This document shows, piece after piece, positions 11,388-24,369 of a DNA stretch of 64,000 nt. The stretch's first letter is position 1, and each line of letters starts with the position of its first letter. The DNA lies in assembly GCA_948567375.1 (NCBI GenBank), contig OX419755.1:2795001-2859000 (forward strand). Reading direction: 5' to 3'. This DNA is from Lunularia cruciata. Its lineage: Eukaryota > Streptophyta > Marchantiopsida > Lunulariales > Lunulariaceae. The notes beneath the pieces are model-generated. The model was not told the DNA's origin. It saw only the letters and a program-made list of their open reading frames with translations, and made no database searches. Position numbers and translations under genes: made by a program.

Positions 11388-12760
11388 TGGACCATAAATG
11401 CCTTTGTGAAAGAATTATTCAAATTTTTATTTGCCTCTACTCTCATTGGACTTTGCAAAATATAATCTATAAAACTTTCCTAAAGTGCATCCATCATAGT
11501 GGAATGAATTTTGACAACCAGGTTCTTTTGCTTTTAAATTGAGATCCTATACCAATACTTCTTTGTCCATCTTCCTAATGTGAGCAAGATTGAGATGACA
11601 AAGAGATTGCTTGCAACAATAGTGTTAGCTTGTTATCTATTTTGGTAACTCAAATCTGAAGTGTGTAGAGCTTTGAGTCACATACACTCTCCATCATCAT
11701 TGCTCCATCTTTCTCCATTTAGTAGCCTTGTTGTGTAGGTGGTTTGGATGCCTTTGTTTGCTGCTTGACCAATACTGAACACTTGTGCTTCAACTCCATA
11801 ACATAGAGAAATCCTTTGTCTAGCAATCATGTGCCTTGAAGCCCCTCCATCAACATATCAAATATCATTATTTAGATGTTTGTCAATACTTGTAGCAATG
11901 CTAGAGCAAGAAACAAATGAAATACTCTATGTTGTTAGAGCATTGGCTTGAATTCTAGTGCTACTTGCTTTGTGGTGCTCTCTTCTTGGGAATTTTTGCT
12001 CACCTCTCCATTCTATTGCCCAATGCTCCTTCTTTTTTCATTTTTTGCATCTAGTTCTCTTCTTCAATTAAGAGATGTCGGGCTTCTCACCATTGTTGCT
12101 ACTTCTAACGCTTCTTCTATTGGTGGCAAGAAATGCTCTTTCCCCTTAACTCTCTTCTTTCTCCTCTCTACATCTGTTTAAGGTTTCTTCCTTGAGAAAT
12201 CTTGTAATGAGTCTCTCAAGTTTTTGCTACTCCTCAGGTACATTATCTCATGTGGCTATTATATGGTGATAAGTCTATGTTAAAATACAAATAATCTTGG
12301 TGATGATTGAGGAATAGTCTATTTTAACACCAAGGTTACTCAATTAACTAGCAATAGTATCTACTTGTCTAGAAAACCTTACTTTGTCTTCTCTTGGTTT
12401 TAGTTTAACAAAACTTATCTTTGTTGGAGAACATGCTTGTTCTCTTAAGCACATTGCTCACATTCTAGTTCTACAATAGATCATCCTCCATGAATACTTC
12501 TCTTCTATGGCTATACAGATGGACATTTTTGCAACATTTTTCTTGCTCTACCAATTGGTCTCGTTCTCATTTGCTAGACTTCTTCTGTTGTCTATGTCCC
12601 ATTAACGATCCTTGTAAGTCTCTTTGATTTGAAGATGATCAACATCTGGAATTTCCAAACCAATAAAATTTCCCCATGGAATCAACTGATGTGTTCTATG
12701 TCTATCAAGTTATTCCTTGTTCTAGTTTTGAGCAGCAGCTTGTAAACTATGTAAAAAATA
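11388..12760 (-). pseudogene. Copia gag/protease region, heavily decayed
   Basis: By position this is the gag-protease part. The only block I can match is at about 12230-12180 on the minus strand (KLERLITRFLKEE, resembling the end of the copia gag UBN2-type domain), then a basic stretch to about 12060. No CCHC zinc knuckle or protease DSGA motif is visible. Assignment is mostly by order. Confidence 0.45.
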
Positions 12761-12854
12761 ATATTTATTATTTGAACCATAACCAGCCATAAGAAGTACA
12801 AGAGTTGTGTCCCATTCTACTCTCAGATCTGAAAGATTGGTGCACTGGTAAACC

Positions 12855-13291
12855 TATTGAAACGGTCATAAATACTAATACAAATCTGCACAACATTTAC
12901 AAAATACAAGGAATGCAAAAAAGTATACAAAATACTTCTGCACCCTTCCTCTTTTTGCAAATTTAGTTGCATGAGGTGAGAAATGGAATACCTGCAAACT
13001 AGTATGCATGTTCTAAGTTAAATGAAAAACTTGGTCATGTGGATTGGCCTTGCTTCTTCCTTGTGTCTGCTGCTCGGACGTCCACTGCTCAAGCTTCCTG
13101 ACTATGCCACCAACATCTTGATGGAATGAACAACTTGCTCTCTCAAAAATAAGACCGAAATACTTCAACACTGAATGGCATTGCTAGAGTGTAATAGGTG
13201 CCATGGACAAACCCTAACACCTATAGTATAAAGTATAAGTACATGCTATATCAATATCCCATGTACTACCATCTGAAATATACTTTCAACA
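12855..13291 (-). repeat. Copia 5' LTR
   Basis: Matches the split LTR (2620-2837 + 8643-8866) and 45510-45929. The minus-strand start is at about 13291 (TG, seen as CA on the plus strand). The sequence just inside (GCACTGGTAAACC at about 12841-12853) may be a decayed complement of the tRNA-Met primer site. Confidence 0.75.
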
Positions 13292-14766
13292 GCTTTTCCA
13301 ATTGTTCCACCGTGGGCATGCTTTTGTATGGCACTACTAAATGTGACAGTCCAACACAATTCCCACAAAGATGTTCAAAGTCTTAAAAAAAGCCGACTGT
13401 TCACAATTTAGCTCGTCCGATGTCCGCAAAAGTACGCTCAAAAGTTGAATATTCAACTGTAATATACTTAATTCCTCATTTGTTTCGACTCCAACGAGGG
13501 AAATAAAAAGGTGAACTAATCTCAATCAGCCTGCACGAAGTTGAGAATGTGCTGTCGACTGGATAAATTTGAAGGACATCTACGCATCGCTTCATGTGAT
13601 TCGAAAAGAATAAACATCTCAGCAGATCTGAGATGTTTTAGCAGATGCTGATATAAATGGTGTGGTGTCGGTGGGTTCAAATTGTGATTGGGATTGTAAA
13701 GTGCGGTGACTCGAACCACACTACCACAGAGCAAAAGGGAATATGTGCTTTTGTGATATTCGGTATTCATCCGAGTATCTAAACAGATGTTCCCTCTACA
13801 TCAATAAGCACAATCATATCCATGAGACTTAATTCTTACAATAACGTGCCAACCCTCCATCCATTTGGTCATAACCTCCGTGGCAGGTCCGAATTTCCAA
13901 GAATATGGATGTTGTGCTTGCAACTATACGCTGATGAAAGTAGGTACGGAGAAAGCACTTGGATATACTTTCCCCCATCCTTTTGACTGCTGTAGTTTGG
14001 TGGCTGAATATTCTTCCATAAAGAAATCATTCATATCTCGTTCCAATGCAGATTTGGATCCCTTTATTAATAGATCGCTTCGTTTATCTTCAGATTATTC
14101 TGAACAGATAACCTAAGTAGCACTGCAAAATATATTGTCATTTGATATGAATTCAGTAGTATGATTCTTTGGTTTCCAGACTATCCCGGGTTATTTTCGG
14201 TGCTACAAAGTTTTTATGCTTTAACTCTACATATTCTAGGGCCTATCTGAATTTCAGATACTCATGCCATCAATAATAAAATAATAATCAAATAGTACTA
14301 CCATTCGTGTAAAATGTTCACTATTGCTACTTGAAATGTTTCTTGAGACGACGAGCCAATATTAGTCGTCAGAATCGTGCGCCGGATTAGGCTCTCCCTT
14401 TCGTTCAGTGGGTGGATATATAGAGTTGAAATCCATAGACGGGTAGTGCGGAGCACGGAAGTCTTTTCAACTCCTCGAAGGAGAGAGCCGAGCCTGGCAA
14501 GACTGCGTACACGGCAATTCCCTGAGGAATTGCGCTACTCTACTACCCTCCATTTTAGTCAACTGACCCGCCAACGAGTCTTGGCCTTACCTTCAAATGT
14601 TCCACGTGTCTTGACGCGGGCTCCCTGTAAATGTCGCAGGAACTTGTTTTGTATGCTCTCCACCTCGCCGCTTGCTGTCGCCGCGCAGTGAGACAACCCC
14701 CCTCAGATGTTACCTTTCCCCGGGTTACCCAGTTTTTGTGTTCATGCGTCGCATACATCAACGTTG

Positions 14767-14776
14767 GCCACGTGGC
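14767..14776. promoter_or_regulatory. Palindromic G-box
   Basis: GCCACGTGGC is a perfect plant G-box palindrome, with another CACGTG at 14603-14608 and an ACGTGGC at about 15109. Such sites bind bZIP and bHLH factors, but no gene is recognised nearby, so the role is unknown. Confidence 0.35.
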
Positions 14777-15670
14777 ACCTGTTTACGCAGTCTACTTTAA
14801 CTACGTAACTCGATTCCGGAACTTCGAAAGCCAATGATGCTCCTATTCTTAAAATACTCTTTCCAACCATCCGCAATCTAAGGCATATTTGACTAGGATT
14901 TTTATTCTTCGAGTGATCGACCTATACATGTCATGATCTAAATGCCTTTTTAAATCTGGATATTCTTGAGGTTTAGCAAGGATAGAAGGTCTAAAAGTCG
15001 GATACATGTACAGTTTCAAGTCTTTATTCAGCCTAAACAGATGAGTAGAAACTTATGGGGACCTGTTAAACGCGAGGTTTACATACGTAGACGTTGGAAT
15101 TGAACAACGTGGCACAAGATCTAGTCAAAAGACAGACTGTATTGAACTTGGTGAGACTGCGCCACCATGCTGCCCATGTGGCAGATAGTAAGAGCAGAAA
15201 GGCTAACACTCGGGCCATTACTCTCATGTAGATCTTCCCGGCGAACCGACGAGCGGTCGCGCAACAAAGCCGGCTGTTGAGGGCTGCGCATAACGTACGC
15301 GATTCATGAGTCGTGTATGGTTGACAAATTCGGCCTGCCCGACCATCCCATGGCATGCATCCCTTTCAGTCGCATATGCCGTTGTTTCCCCACATGGTAC
15401 GCACGGTTGCGATCGATAATCTCCCAATATCGATGATTACGTTTAGGATAAAACATTCTATCTCTAATTAAGAATGGCGTTCGAAATACAGGTTCTTTCG
15501 CCCAATATCTCCGATTCTGAATTAAGCGTGTCCCCAGCGCATCGATATTTATATAATAGACTAGCGAGGGATGTGTCAAACATGCAAACCTTGCCGTATA
15601 ATCCAAATGATACAATTAAAACTTCAGAAGAGCGTACGTCTCATGTATGATAATTGAGCATCGACTCTTG

Positions 15671-15721
15671 AAAGTAGTGTGAATTTGTTCTTCGAGTGGT
15701 CGAACAAATTCACTCTACTTT
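15671..15721. other. Inverted repeat with 20-base arms
   Basis: Arms 15671-15690 and 15702-15721 are complementary with one mismatch around an 11-base spacer. A short hairpin could form in DNA or RNA. No transposon ends or direct repeats were recognised beside it. Confidence 0.6.
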
Positions 15722-17527
15722 TCCCCAAACTTTTCTACATTATCTGTAAGATAGACAATTCTAGTCAGGTCACCAGAAAAACATCAACTGTAGTATGGAT
15801 GGCCAGTTGTCATTCTTAATCTCGATCACCCAAATTAAGTTCGTCGAAGATGTGTCCACAAAATACACCTATCTACATTATGAGCCAATTTACCAACCTT
15901 GCAACAACTAGCCTACTTCTAGGATGTATGTTAATTTGGCGTAGATTCACCGAAGGACAATGAATTGTCCAGTCATCGGTCTTTCCATGTTTCAAGCTTC
16001 TTATTCTTTGGCAGCGATTAGCTGCCAGGTGAAGATCCGAAGACAAACTCTTGCATCAGATCAACATTGTTGTACGCTATGTTCTGAGTGGACTTGAGTT
16101 AAATGACCGAGATCAGCTTCGGTCACGGAAAGCCCATCTAATAAAACTAAATTGTTAACATAGCCAGCCTTCCAACAGCCATACTTCTAACACGTATGGT
16201 AATTCAATGCAGATTCAGGTAAGCAAGATGTTTACTCCTCCAACTAACCTTTTCCTATTTCAAGTTTCTTATGTTGAATCGCTGTCAGGTTAAGTTCGAA
16301 ATTCACCGCTTGTATGACGACAGGGGTTTGAAATCTTATCTTTCATGTTTCCCATTTTCCCAAACTTGAACAAAAGAATACAAAGCTTCAAACGAATGCG
16401 ACGCACATAGGATAACAGCAAGGAGGGGAAAACTTCAAATAGATTAGTGCGTGAAGGATACAGAATACAATTGTTAAAGATTCATGCTTCAGGAATGTAA
16501 GCTCTGGTGAACGTGGACCGGCACAAAAGATGCTTACACCCAAATTACCCGTCTGAATCCTCTAATAAGTAACACAAAACTGGAAGTTGATGGGGGACGG
16601 GAAGATCCGGTTCACATTCCATCAGAAACCGTTGCGGGACATCGTTCTCCATCCATACCTTCCAGTCTTGAAGTAGGTCGGGCTGCCGCGTGCAGATGCG
16701 GAATGCACGTGACTTATCTATACCCAACAATATCCACTCTCTTCCCGCATTTGTATATACTATATCTCAGATAGGGGTAACCAGGTACATATGGTGACCA
16801 TTCTCCAGTCTCTTCTTTACATGCTGACGATGGCCATTTGCTGCCGTGGAGCAGGCAAACGTTGTTCAGTTCAGGCCGGAATAACATGCGCCGGGGATCG
16901 CAGCCGGTCGCACCAATCACGGACCCGATTAATAGGCTACTCACTACTTTGTGTAGCCTATCTCGCGCAACGGTTACCGGCAGAGAGAGTTCTGGTGTTG
17001 GGTTGAGATACTGCTCTAGGCGATTCCGGGCGTCAGGAACAAGGTGGTTCTCTACCAAGATCCGCATTCCCCGGATTTCCGAGATCGAATCAATCCAAAG
17101 CAGACCCCTTAACCTGCCTATTAACCTTGGTTTGGTAGTTGGGTATCACCTTGATTTAAACCTCGCAACGATTACCCTTGTCCGAGGTGAGGGTGTGTGG
17201 GATATACCGGTTGATCAATACAGGGTGACATACCCTATCTGTATACGGTATGGATCTGGAGGGGTATCGGACAGTACAAAAAGGGCGACCGCCGACAATA
17301 CTAAACTGGAGGTTTATTGGACAATACTAAACTGTAGCTCATAAATAAAAGAGCTTGAAAATTTTCAAACAAGGATTACCTATGAGATATGAGACGCTTG
17401 TGGAATTGTTCGTTGAAAGTTTGGAATATCAGTACTCCTGGACCTTTAAACCTGGTGCAGAAAAAGGCAGGCATTTATGGCTTTAAGTTCGATGTATTAC
17501 ATACCCTTTACATGCTCTTTGTTTTAC

Positions 17528-17646
17528 ACGTCGCAATCGTTCCGAGGTAGAGGGGTGGTCCTTCATTAGTCTTCCCGTTTGGTAAGTTTAAGTGATTAAT
17601 GCAAATGATGACTTGAAAGATGGAAAATCATGGGATCACTATGCAG
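17528..17646 (+). repeat. Diverged duplicate block A (partner at 18697-18821)
   Basis: Shares GGGTGGTCCTTCAT, then GGTAA.TTTAA, ATGCA and GGCATCACTATG-like blocks in the same order with the sequence at 18697-18821. The two blocks are diverged by base changes and small gaps, so the duplication is old. Confidence 0.55.
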
Positions 17647-18402
17647 TTTGAACTGCGCTCCCCCTTTACAGTAAATTCATCTTTTCGAAACAACTAAGCT
17701 TATAAACTTTGAATAAAGTGGTCAGGCTTATGTACGTATACGTATCTTGATGATAGTACCTTTCTTTGCCCACTTATTCTACTATAATTCATCCTGCATA
17801 GTCAGGAAGTATCGGATTCGGATTCGGAATACAAAATAGATATAATAATATAACATCTTATTCGAGGCGGTTGTAAGTAAAGATTGACTTCATACAGCGA
17901 TTCATACTTCTTGGTTTGCGTAAACCAGACGCTGCTTATTTTGGTCGGCAAATATATGTTCCATCAACTTGACAATGCAGATCAAGTTAACCCTTAACCA
18001 TGGTTGACAAATGCAAACTCTCACGTCCCATGAGTGCCAAGGACTGTAGGGGAGTTGGAGGGGGCAAGACACTTTTACTGAGGTACAATGGCTTGTCACC
18101 TGTGCTTTTGACTTCACTCCCTTGCTTTTGTCACGACGGTTCATGGAAAGAAAAGAATTGCTCATGCAGTTCTACTGTTCGGGATTTAGATCGCGGTGAC
18201 GAATGGAGCCAACACAAGTGGATCTCCTCGAGGCATTTAAAAACAAACTTTTGATGAAGATGTGCTGTGCTACTGTTTCCATTTTAGTTTCCTACTTGGG
18301 CAAGTCACTTTATAAGTTGAAGCTTGAAACTAAGTAAAGCAATGGCTATGACGAAATGAGAGCTGAAGCCGTTCGAAGAATGTGGGATCAGGAACTCAGG
18401 GA

Positions 18403-18543
18403 TAGTTTAAAAGTCGTAGGACTTGAATCGAGTTATAAGAAGGGAAAGTCTCCATGTTTTGATAATTGGCAATGGATAGTTAAAAAGTCGTAGGACCTGA
18501 GTCGAGTTATAAGAAGGGAATATCTCCATGTTTTGATAGTTAG
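18403..18543 (+). repeat. Tandem duplication, 74-base unit
   Basis: Two nearly identical units starting at 18403 and 18477 (AAAAGTCGTAGGAC, GAGTTATAAGAAGGGAA and CTCCATGTTTTGATA in both). Only a few substitutions separate them, so this is a recent local duplication. Confidence 0.85.
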
Positions 18544-20043
18544 CACTTCTCTTAGGAATTCAAATTCTGCTTAACACGTAACAAACTAAACCTATTGGAG
18601 ACCCAGTAACCCAGCAAGGCAAATAAGAAGGCTAACAAGTTTTAATTACGTTGCTTTCCTATTATATGGTAGACTCCGTATATACAAATTAGCTCATCAC
18701 GTTTCGCAATCTTTTCAAGTTAGAAGGGTGGTCCTTCATCATTCTATTATGTGGTAAATTTAATTCATAAATGCATTTGAAGTCATGAAGAAGGCGAAAA
18801 TTATGGCATCACTATGTCAACAGTGCTCCTTTTTTCTTACAAAGCACCCTAACACACACCCTTAGGCACCCGTGACACCTCCAGAAAAGAATAATTTCAC
18901 CAATAACAAGAAATAGATATTTGCTTGTTGAAGTCGAAGAGGACCACTGCTCCAAGTGACTGTACAGTGTAAGTAGAGTCAATGATTGCCATGTTATGTA
19001 GTCAATCCGTGGGGTTACGTAGTCAAAGCGTGGAGAATGTACTGTGGTGGAGCGGTCAATGATCACGAGCGTATTATATGCCAATATTACATGCTTGCAT
19101 TATCTGGAGTTTGCGTATATGCTCTGATCCTTGGAAAGGGTGACTACATAGTGGAGTCATAAATGTCTGGCAACTTTTTGTTTGTTGAGAAAAGTGAATT
19201 CGACCACCGTCAGGACGCACCGAATATATGTATCCTCGAGATACACTACCGAATCTCTGGATTCATGCCGGGATCTAATCAAAATTTAGAAAATATGCAC
19301 TGTTGAGAATTCATGTATAAAGAACGACTAAGGTTGTGTAGTGCTGGTCTTGTGCAAGTGTCGAGGACTTTTCCTTCAAGTCAGATATGGTGGACTTGAC
19401 CGTTTCTTTATATGGTGTACTCATCGATATCTGAACTATACAATAACCTTCTAGCATAGACTATACAGTAGTGATATATGGACGTGATAGTGGATCTTTT
19501 ACACGAATGGTCTCAAGTTTCTGATTATTTTTATTCATGAAAAACAAGTATACAATATCAGTCACTTTAAGTAAGCAGGAAGCTCTTTTAGCTTCTAAAC
19601 TAGCTGAATTAAGCAGGAACGAACACTTGGGGGTTGGGGCTCATGTGTTCTGCTCCAACCTAAACTTCACCTTTTAGGATACTCATGTGATACGGTCGGC
19701 ATCAGAATATTCAGCCTTTTTGGGCAAAAGTTTTCAAATAATAGATTTCGTAAGTCGAATTGTCATATAATGCCACAAAGTTATGCAGACGCTTAAAAGA
19801 CCAGAAGTGCAGGGTTCTAAATAGCAATAAATATATTTACTGAGGACTGACCATAGCACTCCGCTGTCAGACACGGTTGATAACAAAGTAAGAATAGAAG
19901 GATGGATCAGAATTGATTGAACTTAAATTTGCATTTGTCACCATATTTCTTGGAAATATATTATGCTAAGCATATACACTACTTCATAGCTAAAATAAAA
20001 TCTATAGGCCGGCCCTAAATGTCCAGGTACGACACGGCGCTGA

Positions 20044-20340
20044 ATGATCACCTCCATTTATTATAATGCGGAACTTATGGGGATAGGTTACACGCTGAAA
20101 GTTCATATAAGGAAGGAGACACTGTTGTTTTACCGTACAATTAATAGAGAAGGATTTGAGGATAAGATCCTTTTACCTCTAAACAAACTTGGCAAAAGAA
20201 CAAACCAAATCAGAACGTGCTCATATTTAACACGAGCGATGGTTTATAATCTTATCAGAAGTGGAATCTATGAAAAGGGAATCTTTCCCCGATATTTTCT
20301 AAACTCATTTAAATCTATCAATGATCCATTAGGGGCTTAG
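20044..20340 (+). other. Unrecognised 98-codon open frame
   Basis: An uninterrupted plus frame, with a good mix of residues (…LTRAMVYNLIRSGIYEKGIF… then PRYFLNSFKSINDPLGA and stop). I do not recognise the family. Its stop lies at the start of a block (20335-20450) that recurs downstream of the LINE-like remnant at 45.1 kb, so the frame may be the C-terminal remnant of a mobile-element protein. Chance cannot be excluded. Confidence 0.25.
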
Positions 20341-20450
20341 TCCCATTTTACCTATGTTGTCTCACCGTTGTACGGGTTCATGGGGTCTTTCCATCCTTCG
20401 TGTTTTATAAGCGGTCGCCCTTTCACACATTTAAAACTTTCAATGATCTA
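20335..20450 (+). repeat. Dispersed repeat block shared with 45.1 kb
   Basis: Contains ATTTTACCTAT, TTGTACGG, GGTCTTTCCATCCTTCGTG and GGTCGCCCTTT. The same blocks occur in the same order at 45104-45185. Confidence 0.65.
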
Positions 20451-20620
20451 TTATTTAACGGGGTTTATTTCTTACCTTTAACGAAAATTTACCAGAATCA
20501 CCGAGGGAAGCTTCACACAATCTGCTGTCTTGCAACACGATCATTATATGGACTTCAATTTTAGAATCCAAAAGAGATGAATGGGAGAGCAAGCCTATGC
20601 ATTTATTTTGCACGACATAT

Positions 20621-20957
20621 CTAGTACAAAGAGGTTTTAATACAGTAGAGATAGAAGTTTTTTCACAAGTCACAAGAAAACTTTTCTAGTACATAAACCA
20701 AAGAGGTCTAATACAGCAAAGATAGAAATTTGTTCACGAGATATTCAACCATGTTGAACAACAACAACAACATAAGAGACACACATGCAAGAGCTTATTT
20801 GGAAGCAAAAAGAGAAACATTTCTAGTACCCATACCATATAGGTCTAGTACGGCAGAGATAGAAGTTTTTTACGAGATATTCAGCCACGTTGAGCAACAA
20901 AAACGGCAGATAAGAGATACACCGACAAGCTTATTTGAAACAAAAAGAAAAAGAGAT
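20621..20957 (+). repeat. Tandem repeat, about 136-base unit, 2.5 copies
   Basis: Copies begin at CTAGTAC at 20621 (partial), 20686 and 20823. Each carries AAAGATAGAA or AGAGATAGAAGTTTTTT, CGAGATATTCA.CCA.GTTGA and AGCTTATTTG. The two full copies are about 135-137 bases long and moderately diverged. Confidence 0.8.
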
Positions 20958-23900
20958 CACCCTTAGTGTGCAGGGTAGCTAGTGTACTTGCGGTGTGCAA
21001 GAGGTGGCAGAAGAAGGGGCCACATGGGGCCATGGGCTCGTCGAAAAGCCTTGTTTGCAGCTCATTGTCTCGGTGAAACCCAACAATTTACATCTACCCA
21101 CATTCTTTCTTTCAAGACGCAACAAAGGGAGGAGTAAGGGGAGGAAGAGGAAGAAGAATCAGTCTTCCTCTTACTTTTCAGCAATAAAAGCAAATCCTAC
21201 CTTCCAGGAGCGCCACTAGTAATCCCAGCATCACAAACCCCTTGTCAACCTATTTGATCATCGAGATATCAAGTACGTGTTAGTGAGGGTTAGATGTACG
21301 CTAGAAGTCACCATAGCCAAGGTTTGACATGCAAAATTTATAAGTATACTATTAAATATGTAAATATATTGCATAATTGAATTTAGCTGCTTATGTTTTC
21401 CTCTTGGTCCCAATATCATAGTGAGTATCAATCGGCCTTAATAAGATCAAGTCCTCTAGAAGAATCCTCATGAAGGACATGGTTATAATTGCAACTGTTT
21501 TGTTTAAACACTTCTGAACTCCTGCCGAATGAATCCTGAGGTCAATATAATAATTGTTGTGCACCTTCTGGTTTTGATGATTAAAGGATCAACCTAGTAT
21601 TTGGAGTTTTCTTCCATAAAGATTTGGTAACAAAGCCTGACTTTGTTACCTTTCCTGATCCAGATTTCGTGTGTGTTTACATGAAAATATATAGATTATG
21701 TGCACTTTTACATCAGATCAAAGTAGTGTATATGTTCACCTGACTATGAATCATTTATTCAACTCTCAATCAGGAAACGTGGCCAATGCGATGTCAAAAA
21801 GAAACTACCTTACTTGTTTATCATGACTACTGGATCGGTTTGTCCGGCATTCAATTGTCAATATTCGCTTGAGAAGTTTGCCTTAAGTAAAAGGTCGAGA
21901 GATAGACCTATATGAGAGATTCATAGCATAGCACTGGTAAAAACTACATGTGCTTTAGAATGGAATGTTCTATACTCACGCTCCAGATTGAGGATAAGCA
22001 ACTTGTCATTAGTTTATGTAAATAGCATGTCGGACTCTTGGTTTCAGACCTAGCAACTATTTGTAAATCTTTGAAGGTTGGACTGAAGATATCCTTCTTG
22101 CTGTACTTACCTGTAAATGCAGAGCCTTATCTTCACGAATCAATCATGTAACCTATGCGCTGCAGTTTCATGCCTTACAATTCGTGTTTCATTTTCTTTC
22201 TTGTCAACTTTGGAGTTCTACGTGGTTGAACCTCGTAAGGTATTGCGATCTAGGTGGATTGAAATGACTTTTCTTCAAAAGTTATAACAGCACTAGTTGA
22301 TATCTGAAGCAACGTCCACAACCATATTCATAAAACGGAGAGAAGAACTGCTGTGGCATGAGGAGAGATGGTCCTAAGTCAAAATGACAATAGTGAAAAT
22401 ATAGTGGAAGGTCCCATCATGATTATTGCTTGAACCTGGCCCTCAATTGGGCAGAGTGGGGGCAGTGGCAACACCTCCACTGCATGAAGTAGCGTATGAT
22501 ACATTTATGAGAGCCTTCCTCTTAGATGTGTCAGTTGGCCGTTGAAGATGCCGTATTATAGACTACAAGATACTGTACACCGTCAATATAGCCACCCTAA
22601 CGGTAGTGAAGTTAATTGTAGTGGAGTTAACTTGGCCTATTTAAGCAAGTTGTTAAACTGTACGGTACGCCTGTAATTTCAAATTAGGAATGAATAATAA
22701 TCTCTCTGTTATCTTTCTTGCTGATTTGTATTTTCACTAGAGACATTCTTAGGAAACAATTCCAAAAGGAAGGCATGCCAGGCCGAACGCAGAGATCAGA
22801 AAAATAAGATAAAAAGGTCTTTTTAGTTTTAAAAAAATGAATGAAATCGTGAATAATTACTGAAGAATTGCTTGGGGTTTAGAGAAAACAGGAAGTTGAA
22901 CATCTGAAGACTGGAAAAGCTTATAAGACTTTAGGATGCACATGTTTATAGTATCAACTCATACTCAGAAAATATTCATACCTCCACGAACTGACGTGGC
23001 ATCCAATCGGACGAAGAATGATGCTAGAGGACGTCCACGTGCCATGCGTAAAAAGTAAAATTCTAACCACGCCTGAATTCACTGCTTGCGGATTTCATTC
23101 AGGTTTCCCCTGTACGCGTATAGGTCACGAGCAAAGAATGTACCTTTCCGATCACAACTAAATGTAGCTTTCCACATCACTTCAATGAAATACGGTGTAC
23201 TGCCAACCTATCCAAAAGAGAGGCGACCTTCTGTTCAGTACTATAACTATACGGATTCATTCACATTCCACTACTCACCCTACATGTCGAACAAGAGCTA
23301 ATGTCAAGTATGAAATACGGTATGTTTTAGCATATATCAAATGCAGCTAAGTCAAGTCTCCATCATACTTAGCAGCAGAACCGTGAGTAGAAAAGACATT
23401 GAGAAATAATAATCCGAGCAACTTTCATGTTATCATATAGTTGAACAAAGAATATAATTGTGATTTTCATAATGCTTTTTTTAGTGATTCTGGTATATAT
23501 GAGTAGAAATCAAAATCTGCGTGAGTGTTAATCTCCAGAGCTCCTAGCTGGAAAAGAAAAGAAATGAAGAGATCGCTATTAGAATAACCAATTAAACCAT
23601 ATCCACTGTATATGTAAATGACCTCAATATTGTATACTTATGTAACATTCCCATCTATTTGTATCTAGGCGTGGTGGGAATTTTTCTTAATATATTTTAA
23701 GTCATTGTTTCTAGAACGGGCAGGATTCGAGATCCTCAAGGCGACATTGAATGAGTGATAGATGGTTCGCATGACTGAGGAGACAGATGTTAGTACAGCA
23801 TTATGGATTTTGAGCCACATGCTGGATGATGTCAGCATGTATTCAATTGGAGGATATAACTGTTAATGAGAACCATTACTATGGGCTCGCCGATGACCAT

Positions 23901-24369
23901 TCAAGTGACATACACAGTGTGGTCTTGCATCTATGCACATTACACATTTTATCCATTGACAGAAGCTAAAGCCATATCCATTGACAGAAGCTAAAGCCAA
24001 AAGAAAAACGAGTGTAAAGTATGTGAATAAAGAATATAACTTACTACGGTTTCTGCGCAATATAGTCCGTGAAAAGACACATACATGAGAAAATCACCAT
24101 ATCAACTATGGATGTGACATTTGGAAAGGTACGGAATATGTATATATCCACCTACACGGAGTCGGGTGAGGAATGGGGGTGCAGTAGGATGACCGTTATC
24201 AGGAAGCGCTCCAAGCTTCCTCCCAGCAGGAACTAAACCAGGGTTGGATGCGTCACGAACTTATGCTGATTCTAACTAACCGTAGTTCAAACAATGATGA
24301 TCATCTCGCAGGAACTTGTTGGCCCCCAGTATAGTGAATTCATCCAACTGTCCGGCGCGAGACACGTGT
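20958..24369. other. Gene-free part of the gene island
   Basis: I see no recognisable coding frame. A G-box (CACGTG at 23036-23041) and a TGACGTGGC at 22992-23000 lie within 50 bases of each other, as in some regulated plant promoters. The short frame at 23086-23301 that follows has no family resemblance. A direct repeat CCATTGACAGAAGCTAAAGC occurs twice at about 23954-23996. Confidence 0.4.

Larger units (their letters stand above)
2620..13291 (-). mobile_element. Ty1/copia retrotransposon, minus strand, split by a gypsy insertion
   Basis: Reading on the minus strand, an LTR at 12855-13291 is followed by decayed gag, integrase, reverse transcriptase and RNase H pieces in copia order (integrase before RT). 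A second LTR follows, but it is cut in two: 8643-8866 and 2620-2837. The two halves together match the LTR at 12855-13291 and a third copy at 45510-45929. The gap is exactly the gypsy element 2838-8642. On the plus strand the intact copies begin near TATTGAAA and end in ACA, as expected for inverted TG...CA ends. Every coding block is interrupted by stops, so the element is inactive. A convincing target-site duplication was not found: the flanks GTTCT and GCTTT differ at two of five bases. Confidence 0.8.
13292..20043. other. Gene-free part of the gene island
   Basis: Base composition is less AT-rich than the repeats on either side. No frame shows a recognisable protein; the longest open stretch (16838-17344) has no family resemblance I know and no convincing exon structure. 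The region contains a hairpin, G-boxes, a short tandem duplication and two related blocks about 1.2 kb apart (listed separately). Non-coding transcripts or a lineage-specific gene cannot be excluded. Confidence 0.45.

Noticed and set aside
13690-13740. Possible tRNA T-arm (GGTTCGAGTCAC on the minus strand)
   Set aside because: The T-stem does not pair over five bases, and no acceptor, D- or anticodon arm is visible.
14377-14691. Arg-rich 104-codon frame near the G-boxes
   Set aside because: There is no family resemblance. Overlapping frames exist on both strands and the composition is typical of chance frames in GC-rich DNA.
16838-17344. 168-codon plus-strand open frame
   Set aside because: It has a random-looking composition and no motif, and an equally long frame lies on the other strand over part of it. 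Kept only as a note in the gene-free entry.
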